From an uncultured Parabacteroides sp. (GTDB lineage Bacteria > Bacteroidota > Bacteroidia > Bacteroidales > Tannerellaceae): a stretch of DNA of 64,000 nucleotides. Both the position numbers and the translations under genes were made by a program. Positions within the stretch are counted from its first letter, which is position 1. Each line of letters begins with the position of its first letter. Below the pieces are notes generated by a model that was not told where the DNA came from, ran no database searches, and saw only the letters and a program-made list of their open reading frames with translations. Below, one piece after another: positions 17,629 through 25,873 of the stretch. The stretch covers positions 1 through 64,000 of the forward strand of contig NZ_CANTZW010000020.1 of assembly GCF_947855115.1 (NCBI RefSeq), read 5' to 3'.

Positions 17629-18534
17629 TTACAAATGCAATTGCAAACCGATAGAAACCGGATGTACCTTCGGGCCTTTTCCATTTTCAAAGAGGCCAAT
17701 CGGTGAATACTTGGCGTAAAGACCGATCCAATCCCAACCGGCTTGGAATAAGAAATCCATGGTTACCGGACGGATATTCATACCTGAATCCATTTTCTCC
17801 TTATGCTTTTTATCAGAAGCGTCAGTATATACGATCTTAGAGGAGGAGCAAGTCTTGATCACGCCAACCACGCCCGCAGACAAGAAGAACTCATTCGAAC
17901 GCTTTTTAGGTTGCCATTCCAATAACAAGGGAATGGTCAGGCTCGTAATATTCAACTTACTTGCTTTCAACGTAACACCCTCAGGGGCCGGACGCAAAGC
18001 CGTGACACCGTCGATCTCCCTGAAATACTCATTCGTATCTATACGGTAACGGCTCCAACGCATACCGGCACCGATCACCACTGCCCAACGATACCGAGAG
18101 AACGGAAAAGCCTTTTCCAATACGTTCAAGTTATATTCCAGCGAGTTTCCACTGCGAAGGGAGACTCCGCTTACATCATTCACATGCAAACTCCCATCCG
18201 CAAAATTGGCGAAGCCCATTCCAAATCCCGCCCAATGAGGATTAAAATCCTTATCCCAAGTAGGCACGGGAATATTAATAGACTTCACGTGTTTACGGCG
18301 TTCATAGCTTTGTCCGTTACGGTAATGCCCCTCAAAGATCAACTCGTCATCCACAGAGTCTCCGTCCTCGTCTACCTCATACACTCGGACTTTCATGCGA
18401 TCGCCGTTGTCTTTTACCTCAATACGCTTTCTATCAAGGGTGATAACCGTATCCCCAGCCAAAGGCTCAACCTCGGCAGCCATCAACCCGATTACCGGGA
18501 AGCAAACCATTAAGACTAAAAGTATTCTTCTCAT
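17629..18534 (-). CDS. Exported protein, probable outer-membrane beta-barrel
   Basis: A 301-residue protein with signal peptide (MRRILLVLMVCFPVIGLMA-A), an acidic N-terminal region rich in D/E, then alternating amphipathic strands rich in aromatic and glycine residues (WAVVIGAGMRWSRYRI, FFLSAGVVGV, WDWIGLYAKYSPIGLF) and a C-terminus ending HPVSIGLQLHL. The pattern is that of a small PorT-like barrel; I cannot assign a named family. It is the last gene of an ECF-sigma unit starting at 20087, so it is a probable target of that sigma factor. Confidence 0.7.
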   Translation of the reverse strand: MRRILLVLMVCFPVIGLMAAEVEPLAGDTVITLDRKRIEVKDNGDRMKVRVYEVDEDGDSVDDELIFEGHYRNGQSYERRKHVKSINIPVPTWDKDFNPHWAGFGMGFANFADGSLHVNDVSGVSLRSGNSLEYNLNVLEKAFPFSRYRWAVVIGAGMRWSRYRIDTNEYFREIDGVTALRPAPEGVTLKASKLNITSLTIPLLLEWQPKKRSNEFFLSAGVVGVIKTCSSSKIVYTDASDKKHKEKMDSGMNIRPVTMDFLFQAGWDWIGLYAKYSPIGLFENGKGPKVHPVSIGLQLHL

Positions 18535-18555
18535 CTTCCTATCTGTTTTGTTTGT

Positions 18556-19020
18556 TTATAAATCTTTCTTTGTAAATAATAGCGTGATCAAATCATCGCT
18601 ATCCAGATCACCCTCGATATACACCAAGGTTATTACCCCTTTCTTGTTGACCTTAAAAAGGACAAAACGGTTGATGTCAGCTTCCATACCCTTCAACTGG
18701 TAATACGCAGAAACGACTCCTCCATCGTCCGTTACCTCCTTGATCTTCCGGGCCCCTTTCTGGTCAACTTCCAAACATTGGCGGGTAAACCGCAGGGCTT
18801 CCGGATCATCCTTGATCGTAATACTCTTATAACGAGTCATGCCATACGTCTCCAGCATCTCGTTAGACAATTCCACCATCGTGACATTACGTTTTTTACC
18901 ATATCGCCGAAAGACTTCCTGAATCTTCAAGTCTTTCTGTGTCTCGGTTGCCGAGACGCCACAAGGCATTAGGCAAGATATCGCCACCAGCAACAATAAC
19001 ATGTATTTGAATCGTCTCAT
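18556..19020 (-). CDS. Exported protein of unknown function
   Basis: A 154-residue protein with a signal peptide ending near VSA-T, then KDLKIQEVFRRYGKKRNVTMVELS and a C-terminal half with YIEGDLDSDDLI. The size and layout resemble Bacteroidota families such as DUF4252 or DUF6108 that sit next to ECF sigma factors, but I cannot fix the family. It lies 21 nt before the barrel gene and 12 nt after the anti-sigma-like gene, so it belongs to the same operon. Confidence 0.7.
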   Translation of the reverse strand: MRRFKYMLLLLVAISCLMPCGVSATETQKDLKIQEVFRRYGKKRNVTMVELSNEMLETYGMTRYKSITIKDDPEALRFTRQCLEVDQKGARKIKEVTDDGGVVSAYYQLKGMEADINRFVLFKVNKKGVITLVYIEGDLDSDDLITLLFTKKDL

Positions 19021-19032
19021 ATTTACAGTATT

Positions 19033-19584
19033 TTATTCATTATCATCAAATAAAGAACGAAACTCGTTCAATTGGTTATCTATAATCACACGGTCGGCCT
19101 CATCAGGATCTACTTCCGGGAAGTACTCGTCCACAGGTGTGGCCACCTCCTGCAAAGCTTCCATCGCCATGGAGCGAACCTTATGAATATCCGTATAACA
19201 ACGACCGTTTATAACGACATAATTATCAGAGCAAAAACAAGGGTCAACCGGATTCAACAAATGGTTAAGCCCCAAAAACAACAAGAAACTAGCGGCGATA
19301 CCGGATACCAGATACAACACGGAGCGTAAAGTAAACGTCTTCTCCTTCTCCTCCTCTTCCTTTTCCGCATCCAACATAGAAAGGATATCCTCATCAATCG
19401 GAATCAGCGCCTCATCCGGCTGTCGTACCTTTCGGCTCTCTTCCTCCCAATAAGCAAACATAGGCGTATAAACCGCCAACCTGTCCGGAACATTCCCGGA
19501 AGTAAAGAAGATTCGAAGTTCACGCTCTTCCTCCGAAGAAGTCTCCCCTTCAAAATATCGGTTCAATAATTCGTCTATGTTCAT
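19033..19584 (-). CDS. Anti-sigma-factor-like single-pass membrane protein
   Basis: A 183-residue protein. Residues 1-95 are cytoplasmic with a DELLNRYFEGETSSEEERELRIFF start typical of Bacteroidota anti-sigma or regulatory partners, recognisable by LLNRYFEGETS. One TM helix (SVLYLVSGIAASFLLFLGL, ~residues 100-118) follows, then a short periplasmic tail with CFCS and NGRCYTD cysteines. The start codon overlaps the sigma-factor stop (ATGA), as expected for a sigma/anti-sigma pair. There is no FecR domain, so the sensing mode is unlike the SusC-type relay. Confidence 0.7.
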   Translation of the reverse strand: MNIDELLNRYFEGETSSEEERELRIFFTSGNVPDRLAVYTPMFAYWEEESRKVRQPDEALIPIDEDILSMLDAEKEEEEKEKTFTLRSVLYLVSGIAASFLLFLGLNHLLNPVDPCFCSDNYVVINGRCYTDIHKVRSMAMEALQEVATPVDEYFPEVDPDEADRVIIDNQLNEFRSLFDDNE

Positions 19585-20087
19585 TTCTTTTGCTTATTTA
19601 ATTGTAAAAACTGTTCTCGTATCCTCTTCCGAGCCCTTGAGAGATTTACCCGGACGTTCTCGACCGGTGTAGCCGTAATCTCTGCGATCTCGGCTAGCTC
19701 ATAACCCTCTACATCTTTCATCCGGATAATGGTTTGCTGCAAAGTAGGTAACTGGGCGATCAAGCGCCGTATGCACTCGGCGGCATCCCTCTGCTCCAAT
19801 TGTTCGTCCGGGCTAACCGCTTCCGATACCAATGTGACGCTCTCCAAATCCGATCCCTGTGGCTTTCGCGATTTTATTTTATCCAATGAGAGATTTTTCG
19901 TAACCTGCATAGCCAGTGCCTCCACGCTATGGTAGGTATCCAGTTTTTCCCGGATATACCAAAGCCTTATGAACGCCTCTTGCACCACATCCTCCGCATC
20001 GGCTGTGTCTTCAACCAGTCTCCGGGAGAAATTCAACATCTTCTGCCGGAGAAGTAGCACGGTTATTTTAAACGTCTCAAGTTCCAT
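19581..20087 (-). CDS. ECF-type RNA polymerase sigma-70 factor
   Basis: About 168 residues. The start at 20087 (MELETFKITVLLLRQKML) is preferred over the hydrophobic upstream extension. Region 2 shows LVEDTADAEDVVQEAFIRLW and region 4 shows LPTLQQTIIRMKDVEGYELAEIAEIT with an LSRARKRIREQ recognition helix. It heads a four-gene operon with an anti-sigma-like protein and two exported proteins. The sigma factor probably drives its own operon in response to an envelope signal (inference). Confidence 0.92.
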   Translation of the reverse strand: MELETFKITVLLLRQKMLNFSRRLVEDTADAEDVVQEAFIRLWYIREKLDTYHSVEALAMQVTKNLSLDKIKSRKPQGSDLESVTLVSEAVSPDEQLEQRDAAECIRRLIAQLPTLQQTIIRMKDVEGYELAEIAEITATPVENVRVNLSRARKRIREQFLQLNKQKK

Positions 20088-20195
20088 TTCTATAATCAAG
20101 ACGACAAAGGAAGAAAAACATATCATGAATAATTAACTTATTTGGGAAAAACTTTGCTTACCACCTGCTTGTTTGTAATAAAAAACTTAAACGTT

Positions 20196-20648
20196 ATGAG
20201 AGTAAAAGCATCATTTACAGCAATTTTATTCATGACTTGCTGCTTATTCATGATCGTTGGTTGCCAACAAAAGAAACAATATCCTGAAGATAAACCAGTA
20301 CCCCAATCAATCCAAAAGGCAATCTTGGCAAAATATCCGGAAGCAACCGTTACCGGTTATGATAAAGATAATGCCGGCACAGAAGTGAATATCAAAGATA
20401 AAGGTGTCAAGAAAGAAGTTCTACTCGGTAAAAAGGATGAATGGCTAAGCACAAAATTCGATATTCACGCAGAGGATGTTCCTGTTAATATCATAGATAA
20501 CCTAGCCAATTCTGCCTACCATGAATACAGGATAGTCGAAGTGATACAAATAGATAAGCCCTCGGGAACATTTTACGTATTCAAGTTAGAACACGAGAAT
20601 AACGAGGTGAACCTCACGTTTAACTCGGAAGCCCAATTATTGAAATAG
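20196..20648 (+). CDS. PepSY-like (DUF2874) lipoprotein
   Basis: About 150 residues; start at MRVKASFTAI (20196), because the frame upstream lies in the leader. Signal peptide with lipobox cysteine 23 (MIVGC). The mature part has one pair of PepSY-like repeats: IQKAILAKYPEATVTGYDKD and VPVNIIDNLANSAYHEYRIVEV. In this family such proteins are exported and of unclear function, often beside two-component systems. The response regulator starts 78 nt downstream. Confidence 0.82.
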   Translation: MRVKASFTAILFMTCCLFMIVGCQQKKQYPEDKPVPQSIQKAILAKYPEATVTGYDKDNAGTEVNIKDKGVKKEVLLGKKDEWLSTKFDIHAEDVPVNIIDNLANSAYHEYRIVEVIQIDKPSGTFYVFKLEHENNEVNLTFNSEAQLLK

Positions 20649-20669
20649 AACAATACCAAATCTTTACCT

Positions 20670-20689
20670 TTTCCAGATTTTTACCAGAA
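20670..20689 (+). promoter_or_regulatory. Candidate response-regulator operator upstream of the OmpR-type gene
   Basis: Direct repeats TTTCCAGATT and TTTACCAGAA lie side by side (CCAGA to CCAGA spacing 11 nt), just upstream of the -7 element. OmpR-type regulators bind tandem ~10-11-nt repeats, so this fits autoregulation. Confidence 0.35.
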
Positions 20690-20697
20690 TATTTCAG

Positions 20698-20705
20698 TAG
20701 TTTTG
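20698..20705 (+). promoter_or_regulatory. -7 element TAGTTTTG for the two-component operon
   Basis: A full TAnnTTTG match 20 nt before the ATG at 20726. Confidence 0.6.
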
Positions 20706-20725
20706 TGTCATTAACAAACTAGCTT

Positions 20726-21406
20726 ATGAAAATTCTGGTAGTTGAAGACGAAGATGCATTGAGAGAAGTGATCGTCCGTTCTCTCGATAAAGAGCGATAT
20801 GTGGTAGAGAGCGCTTCCTCCTTCCGGGAAGCATCTCTTAAAATAGGTGGTTATGACTATGATTGCATCATATTAGACATTATGCTTCCGGGAGGTAGTG
20901 GCCTCACCTTATTGAAAGAATTAAAGGCTTTACGTAAGAAAGACAGTATAATCATTATCTCCGCAAAAGATTCCATTGAGGATAAAGTCGCCGGGCTAGA
21001 TCTCGGGGCAGACGATTATCTGACCAAGCCATTCCATCTGGCAGAACTGAACGCCCGCATCAAGAGCGTTATCCGTCGCAAACAGCAAGACGGAGAGTTA
21101 CAACTATCTTTGTCAAACCTAACGATATATCCGGACAAACACTCTGTTTATATAAACGGGAAAGAGATTTTATTGAACCGTAAGGAGTTTGACTTGCTCT
21201 ATTACTTCGTATCCAACCCCAATCGCTTGATCAGCAAAGCGACTTTAGCCGAATCCGTATGGGGAGATTATATTGATCAAGCCGATAGTTTCGACTTCAT
21301 TTATAGCCAAGTAAAGAACCTGCGCAAGAAACTAAAAAGTGCCGGAGCCATCCCCGAGATAAAAGCGATCTATGGCTTCGGATATAAAATGACCGACGAG
21401 GAATAA
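20726..21406 (+). CDS. OmpR/PhoB-family response regulator
   Basis: A 226-residue protein: receiver domain with acidic pocket (VVEDED), phospho-acceptor Asp51 (LDIMLPG), Ser/Thr and KPF lysine (LTKPFHLAEL), then a winged-helix domain (residues ~125-225) with LNRKEFDLLYYF and IYSQVKNLRKKL. It is followed 2 nt later by its histidine kinase. Neighbouring PepSY-like lipoproteins on both sides are likely targets. Confidence 0.96.
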   Translation: MKILVVEDEDALREVIVRSLDKERYVVESASSFREASLKIGGYDYDCIILDIMLPGGSGLTLLKELKALRKKDSIIIISAKDSIEDKVAGLDLGADDYLTKPFHLAELNARIKSVIRRKQQDGELQLSLSNLTIYPDKHSVYINGKEILLNRKEFDLLYYFVSNPNRLISKATLAESVWGDYIDQADSFDFIYSQVKNLRKKLKSAGAIPEIKAIYGFGYKMTDEE

Positions 21407-21408
21407 TC

Positions 21409-22680
21409 ATGAAACTAATCCATTACACCCTCCGCAACTTATTTATCCCGATATTGGTTATTTTCGCCATTTGGGGATGTATTTTCTGCCTTATGATTCT
21501 ACATGAGGTAGAAGATGAGACGAATGACAGCCTTGAGAACTACAAGGAAATTATCATTCGTTCCGCTTTAGCAGACAGTACACTGCTGAAAGACCACGTG
21601 GATATCATGACCCGATACTACATACGTGAGGTTCCGGAAAGCGAGGCCAAACTAAACAAAGACGAGTTCTATGACACTACGGTATATATTGAGATAGAGA
21701 AAGAGCATGAGCCAGTTCGCGCCTTGCGTACTTATTTCATGACTAAAGATCGTAAGTTCTATGAATTGACGCTAGAACTATCCACCCTAGAACAAGAAGA
21801 TATGATCGAGACGATCATCTGGAGTATGGCGATTTTATATATTGTATTGATAAGTTGCATCTTACTTGTGATCCACCAAGGATTCAAAAAAAGCTTTAAG
21901 CCCTTGTATAAGCTGTTAAACTGGCTTAAAAGTTTTCAAGTAGGCAAATACAATCCCCCATTAAGTAATCCTACACCCATCGAGGAGTTTAAAATACTAA
22001 ACGAGACCGTTCGAGAAAGTGCCAACCAAAGTGAGAAGCTATACAACAAGCAAAGGCACTTCGTGGAGAATGCAGCCCATGAGCTACAGACTCCATTAGC
22101 CGTATGCATGAACAAATTGGAATTATTAAGCGAGCATCCGGATTGCACGGAAGACCAACTTAAGGAGATTGCCGGCCTGCATCAAGCGCTAAACGGTATC
22201 ATCCGGCTGAACAAATCCCTTCTATTGCTATCCAGGATAGATAACAAACAATTTCCGGAAGCCCGGGATATCTGTTTGAATTATCTTATCCATAGGATAT
22301 TAGAAGAAATCAACGACATATATGAAAGAAAAGCGATCCATTTACGGGTCTCCGAAAAAGAGAGCTTGGTTTGTACCATGAACGAGTCATTGGCCGTTAC
22401 GCTGATCACCAATCTCATAAAAAACGCCTACGTCCATAATTACGAGAAAGGAGATATCGAGATCACGATCTCTCGCCGTAAGCTTACGATCGCTAACACG
22501 GGAATACACCAACCTCTTGATAAGGAATTATTATTTGCCCGTTTCGCCAGCCAAAGTAAACAGAATGAATCTACGGGTCTTGGACTGGCCATTGTCAAAT
22601 CAATAGTCGATCTATACTCGATCCGGATAGATTACCAATACGCTAACGGGACACATACATTTGTATTATTATTTTACTAA
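21409..22680 (+). CDS. Sensor histidine kinase
   Basis: A 423-residue kinase with TM helices at ~10-31 and ~133-155 flanking a ~100-residue periplasmic sensor, a HAMP-like linker, HisKA with His224 (NAAHELQTPL), and HATPase_c with an N box (ITNLIKNAYVH), a weak G1 box (LTIANTGI) and STGLGLAIVKSIV. The G1 motif lacks the usual DxGxG aspartate (it reads ANTGI), which is seen in some Bacteroidota kinases of this type. It phosphorylates the response regulator encoded 2 nt upstream. A PepSY-like gene follows after 67 nt. Confidence 0.94.
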   Translation: MKLIHYTLRNLFIPILVIFAIWGCIFCLMILHEVEDETNDSLENYKEIIIRSALADSTLLKDHVDIMTRYYIREVPESEAKLNKDEFYDTTVYIEIEKEHEPVRALRTYFMTKDRKFYELTLELSTLEQEDMIETIIWSMAILYIVLISCILLVIHQGFKKSFKPLYKLLNWLKSFQVGKYNPPLSNPTPIEEFKILNETVRESANQSEKLYNKQRHFVENAAHELQTPLAVCMNKLELLSEHPDCTEDQLKEIAGLHQALNGIIRLNKSLLLLSRIDNKQFPEARDICLNYLIHRILEEINDIYERKAIHLRVSEKESLVCTMNESLAVTLITNLIKNAYVHNYEKGDIEITISRRKLTIANTGIHQPLDKELLFARFASQSKQNESTGLGLAIVKSIVDLYSIRIDYQYANGTHTFVLLFY

Positions 22681-22689
22681 CAGCCGAAA

Positions 22690-22709
22690 TTCCCAAAATT
22701 TTCCAAAAT
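22690..22709 (+). promoter_or_regulatory. Candidate operator: tandem TTCCCAAAAT / TTTCCAAAAT
   Basis: Two 10-nt direct repeats abut upstream of the PepSY-like gene at 22748. They resemble the CCAGA-type repeats at 20670 in position and layout, and could be the binding site of the OmpR-type regulator. Confidence 0.4.
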
Positions 22710-22747
22710 GTATCCTTTTCTTTGTGGTATAATTAAACACAAGGCGT

Positions 22748-23191
22748 ATGAAAAAGATCAACCATTTAACGATAATATTACCGTTATTATTTATTATGGC
22801 TTGTGGCGGTAACGATAAGATCACGAACGACACCAACATGTTACCGGCATCCAGCCGCCAGTTCATATCGGATTATTTCAAGGATATCCCTGTCTCACAT
22901 ATCCAAATAGAGAAAAATCTGATATGGATCAGTAGCTATGACGTGATCCTCACAGACGGAACCAATGTGGAGTTCAACCGTAAAGGAGAATGGAAAGAGA
23001 TCAAACGGCATAGCCACCCCATTCCACAGGCGATCATTCCGGAGGTAATCCAAAATCATATCAAGAAGAACTATCCTTCGAATAGGGTTGTTGTAATGGA
23101 TAAAGATATCCGGGACTATGAGATAAAACTAGACAACGGCCTTGAGGTGAAATTCGACCTAAAAGGAAACTTGATTGATATAGACTATTAA
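22748..23191 (+). CDS. PepSY-like (DUF2874) lipoprotein
   Basis: A 147-residue lipoprotein (Cys19 in FIMAC) with PepSY-like units SRQFISDYFKDIPVSHIQIEK and IIPEVIQNHIKKNYPSNRVVVMDK. The repeated FNRKGEWKEI and FDLKGNLIDID strands are typical. It is 67 nt downstream of the histidine kinase and has its own candidate operator. Function in this family is unproven; a link to envelope sensing by the adjacent kinase is an inference. Confidence 0.82.
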   Translation: MKKINHLTIILPLLFIMACGGNDKITNDTNMLPASSRQFISDYFKDIPVSHIQIEKNLIWISSYDVILTDGTNVEFNRKGEWKEIKRHSHPIPQAIIPEVIQNHIKKNYPSNRVVVMDKDIRDYEIKLDNGLEVKFDLKGNLIDIDY

Positions 23192-23239
23192 TAAACACCC
23201 TAAATAAGTACTAAATTATTTATCTTTAAAATTAATCGT

Positions 23240-24082
23240 ATGAAAACAAAAGTATTCATAATGGCAATCTTGGTGTGTAGCTCATCCGTATTCATGTCTT
23301 GTGATGATGATGACAATCAATTCACACCCGAAAGTATCGTAACGAAAGCCTTCGACACAAAATATCCTGATGCCCAACGTGTCAATTGGGAGAATGAGGC
23401 AGGTTATGTGAAGGCTGAGTTCTACACCGGTTCCTATGAGGCTGAAGCTTGGTTCGACCCACAAGGGAACTGGATGCTGACAGAGACCGACCTGCCTTAC
23501 AACGCATTGCCCCAAACCATAAAAAATAGTTTCGAGGCAAGTATATACGCAACATGGAAAGTAGACGATGTAGATATGCTGGAACGTCCGGATGCCGGAA
23601 CAGTCTATGTGCTTGACGTGGAAAGCGGCGAGAAAGACGCTGATTTACACTATACAGAAGGTGGTATCCTCATCAAGGAAGTGACCGATGGTAACGACCA
23701 TAACGAGCACCGGCCATCCGTCACCCCCAGCGCTATTAAAGAACTCATCCAAGAGATGTATCCGGGAGCGACAATCTTCGAGATCGACACGGAAGCCAGA
23801 GGAACCGAGGTTGATATCCTCCATGAGAATATCCATAAGGAGGTTTGGCTGGATACCCAAAATAAATGGTTATACACGGAGTGGGAAATACGTTTCTCCC
23901 AAGTACCCGATGTCGTAATGAGCGCATTCAAGGCCTCCATTTATGCTTCTTATCGAATTGACGATATTCATGTCATTCAAAAAGTGGAAGGACTTTCTTA
24001 TGAGTTCGAGCTGGAACAAGGAGACCGTGATATAACGATTCTTTTTAACGAAGAGGGAATCTTGACTTCTCCCGCTCATTAA
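23240..24082 (+). CDS. Tandem PepSY-like (DUF2874) lipoprotein
   Basis: A 280-residue lipoprotein (Cys21 in VFMSC, then Asp-rich DDDDN) that contains two complete PepSY-like modules (residues ~30-140 and ~165-278), each with a TKYPDAQRVNW- or MYPGATIFEID-type start, a WFDPQGNWMLTETDLP/WLDTQNKWLYTEWEI strand and a closing FKASIYATWKVDDV/FKASIYASYRIDDI helix. The near-duplicate halves show internal duplication. A TATCTTTA element precedes it, but co-transcription with 22748 is also possible (48 nt gap). It is followed by the 22-nt periodic array. Confidence 0.85.
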   Translation: MKTKVFIMAILVCSSSVFMSCDDDDNQFTPESIVTKAFDTKYPDAQRVNWENEAGYVKAEFYTGSYEAEAWFDPQGNWMLTETDLPYNALPQTIKNSFEASIYATWKVDDVDMLERPDAGTVYVLDVESGEKDADLHYTEGGILIKEVTDGNDHNEHRPSVTPSAIKELIQEMYPGATIFEIDTEARGTEVDILHENIHKEVWLDTQNKWLYTEWEIRFSQVPDVVMSAFKASIYASYRIDDIHVIQKVEGLSYEFELEQGDRDITILFNEEGILTSPAH

Positions 24083-24117
24083 AAAAACTCCTTATCGCAT
24101 TTGTACCGCAACGGCTG

Positions 24118-24195
24118 TTGCAGTGTTACTGCACCTAGATTGCAGTAATACTGCAACAGCATTACAGTAGTACTGCAACCCGGGTTGCAGTAGAA
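24118..24195. repeat. 22-nt periodic array of TTGCAGT palindromes
   Basis: Units begin at 24118, 24140, 24162 and 24185 (spacing 22, 22, 23). Each of the first three holds an inverted repeat such as TTGCAGTAATACTGCAA, with arms of 6-7 nt around a 3-nt centre; the fourth is cut short. The array sits between the convergent PepSY-like and DUF3256 genes. Confidence 0.85.
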
Positions 24196-24236
24196 CCTCA
24201 CCGGCTATGTCGGTACGGATGGATCAAGAAAAAGAA

Positions 24237-24866
24237 TTACTGAAAATGATATTTCTCCCAAGTATAGACTCTTGGCTCGCTCAAGTACGGTGCTATTTTC
24301 TTGCGAGTTTCTTGGTTCAGATATTGTGGTGTCGTATAAATAGCGGTCAATGTCTGATTATCCGGGCTTAATCGATATTGAACTAAATCCATATCCAAAT
24401 ATGAAACTACTTCTTGATAAGCCTCGTCTTCTTTATCTATTCCGGGCTTAATATACCAATCAGAAGTGGGTTGAGTGAACAAATCCGATGCCGCCAAAGG
24501 TTCCCAGTTGGTCGTAAAAAACTCGACACGGCTATCCGGAGCCGGCCCGTTTACCGTAGAGATCATGCAAACCACATAAGTATTGTTCACTAAAGGAAGC
24601 AGTTTCATTTCTACCGTGCTACGCTCAGTGGTTTGTAGCAAAAGGTAATCATTCGTCAGCTTCTGTAAGATAGAGAAGCCGTTCATCGTATTTTTTAACC
24701 GGGCTTCTTTTCCAGAGTTATAAAGATCTACCAAATCTTTTCGCCAAGCATGCTCCAACTGAGGGATGTATTGATCCGGCATCGCCGTGAATACGCCTGC
24801 CATATCCTGTGCGTTCATACCCAGCGCATAAACGCAAATCAGCAATGTAACTATAATTCGTCTCAT
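24237..24866 (-). CDS. DUF3256 family exported protein
   Basis: A 209-residue protein with a signal peptide ending at MNA-Q, then AGVFTAMPDQYIPQL, a conserved start of the DUF3256 family in Bacteroidota. There is a VNGPAPDSRVEFFTTNW block near the middle. No function is established. It lies 11 nt downstream of the DMT transporter gene on the same strand and probably belongs to an operon with it and truA. Confidence 0.85.
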   Translation of the reverse strand: MRRIIVTLLICVYALGMNAQDMAGVFTAMPDQYIPQLEHAWRKDLVDLYNSGKEARLKNTMNGFSILQKLTNDYLLLQTTERSTVEMKLLPLVNNTYVVCMISTVNGPAPDSRVEFFTTNWEPLAASDLFTQPTSDWYIKPGIDKEDEAYQEVVSYLDMDLVQYRLSPDNQTLTAIYTTPQYLNQETRKKIAPYLSEPRVYTWEKYHFQ

Positions 24867-24877
24867 TATCTAATGTT

Positions 24878-25774
24878 CTATTTTGTCCCCAAATATAGGA
24901 ATATCATTCCTAACAACACAAGGAATAAGTCGATCGCCTTGTTCTTTAAGTTTTTTTCATGGAAGAAGATGGCTCCCGCCAAGAATGTCACCAATACATT
25001 GCTTCGGCGTACCATCGATACGATAGAGATCATGGAATCCGGGAATGTCAAGACATAAAAGTATACCCAATCTGCCACGCATAGGAAGACCGAGATAAAG
25101 ATGATATTCCAGCGCCATTGGAAAGGCGTACTTCTTTTCCGGTTCGGATACCATAGAAATAACAGGATGAACAACATGATAAGGCATTGATAGACATTGA
25201 ACCAGACTTGTACCGTCATCACATCCATACTACGCATCAAATGCTTATCATACAATCCGCTCATCGCTCCGGTCAAGATAGACAGGATCGTGAAGAAGAT
25301 CCATTTATTGTGGGCAAAATGAATCCCTTCTTTCTTTCCCGAAGAGGAAAGGAGATAAAAGGAGGCGATGGAAAGCAAGACTCCGACCCATTGATATAGA
25401 TTCAGCCGCTCTCCGAACAGAAGCATCGCACCCAGTAGCGTAAGTACGGGTTGGCTGGCTTTGATCGGCCCGGTTATCGTCAGCGGTAAATGTTTCAAGG
25501 CAAAATATCCCGATATCCATGAGGATAAGACGATCACCGCTTTTATCAACACCTTCACATGATCCTCCAAAGAGGCCCGGGGCACATACACCATCGTTTC
25601 GTCCAGCCAATCCGTATAGAAAGAGAGCAAAATGAACGGGACGAAAATCAAACTACTTATGAGTGTATTAAAGAATAATACGGGGATAACGGCATTCCCG
25701 TTTAAAGACATTTTTTTATTAACCTCGTAACAACCTAACAAGAAGGCAGAGAGGAAAGCTAGAGCTAACCACAT
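24878..25774 (-). CDS. EamA/DMT-superfamily inner-membrane transporter
   Basis: A 298-residue protein with about ten hydrophobic helices arranged as two EamA repeats. Signature segments are LPLTITGPIKASQPVLTLLGAMLLFGE at the end of the first repeat and VRRSNVLVTFLAGAIFFHEKN at the end of the second, both with the family glutamate. Members export amino acids, nucleosides or other metabolites; substrate unknown. It is followed by DUF3256 and preceded by truA after 85 nt. Confidence 0.88.
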   Translation of the reverse strand: MWLALAFLSAFLLGCYEVNKKMSLNGNAVIPVLFFNTLISSLIFVPFILLSFYTDWLDETMVYVPRASLEDHVKVLIKAVIVLSSWISGYFALKHLPLTITGPIKASQPVLTLLGAMLLFGERLNLYQWVGVLLSIASFYLLSSSGKKEGIHFAHNKWIFFTILSILTGAMSGLYDKHLMRSMDVMTVQVWFNVYQCLIMLFILLFLWYPNRKRSTPFQWRWNIIFISVFLCVADWVYFYVLTFPDSMISIVSMVRRSNVLVTFLAGAIFFHEKNLKNKAIDLFLVLLGMIFLYLGTK

Positions 25775-25835
25775 GGTAATTGAAAATTAAGAATTGAGAA
25801 TTATAAATTATGCGAGGGGATAGCGTTTGGTGTAA

Positions 25836-25873
25836 CTGTCAACTATCAACTGTTACTTGTCAACTGTCAACCA
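25836..25873. repeat. GTTGAC-type low-complexity repeat at the end of truA
   Basis: CTGTCAACTATCAACTGTTACTTGTCAACTG is a run of TGTCAAC/ATCAAC units; only 20-nt stretches are similar to each other. On the minus strand it forms the last codons and stop of truA. Related runs occur at 39396-39413 (end of tolC) and 49591-49612. Confidence 0.6.

Noticed and set aside
23650..23940. Minus-strand frames inside the tandem PepSY-like gene
   Set aside because: Several overlapping shadows in different frames; the plus-strand product has a signal peptide and a duplicated family domain.
24118..24195. Reading the periodic palindromes as a CRISPR array
   Set aside because: Units are 22 nt with 5-6 nt spacers and internal dyads; no cas genes in the window.
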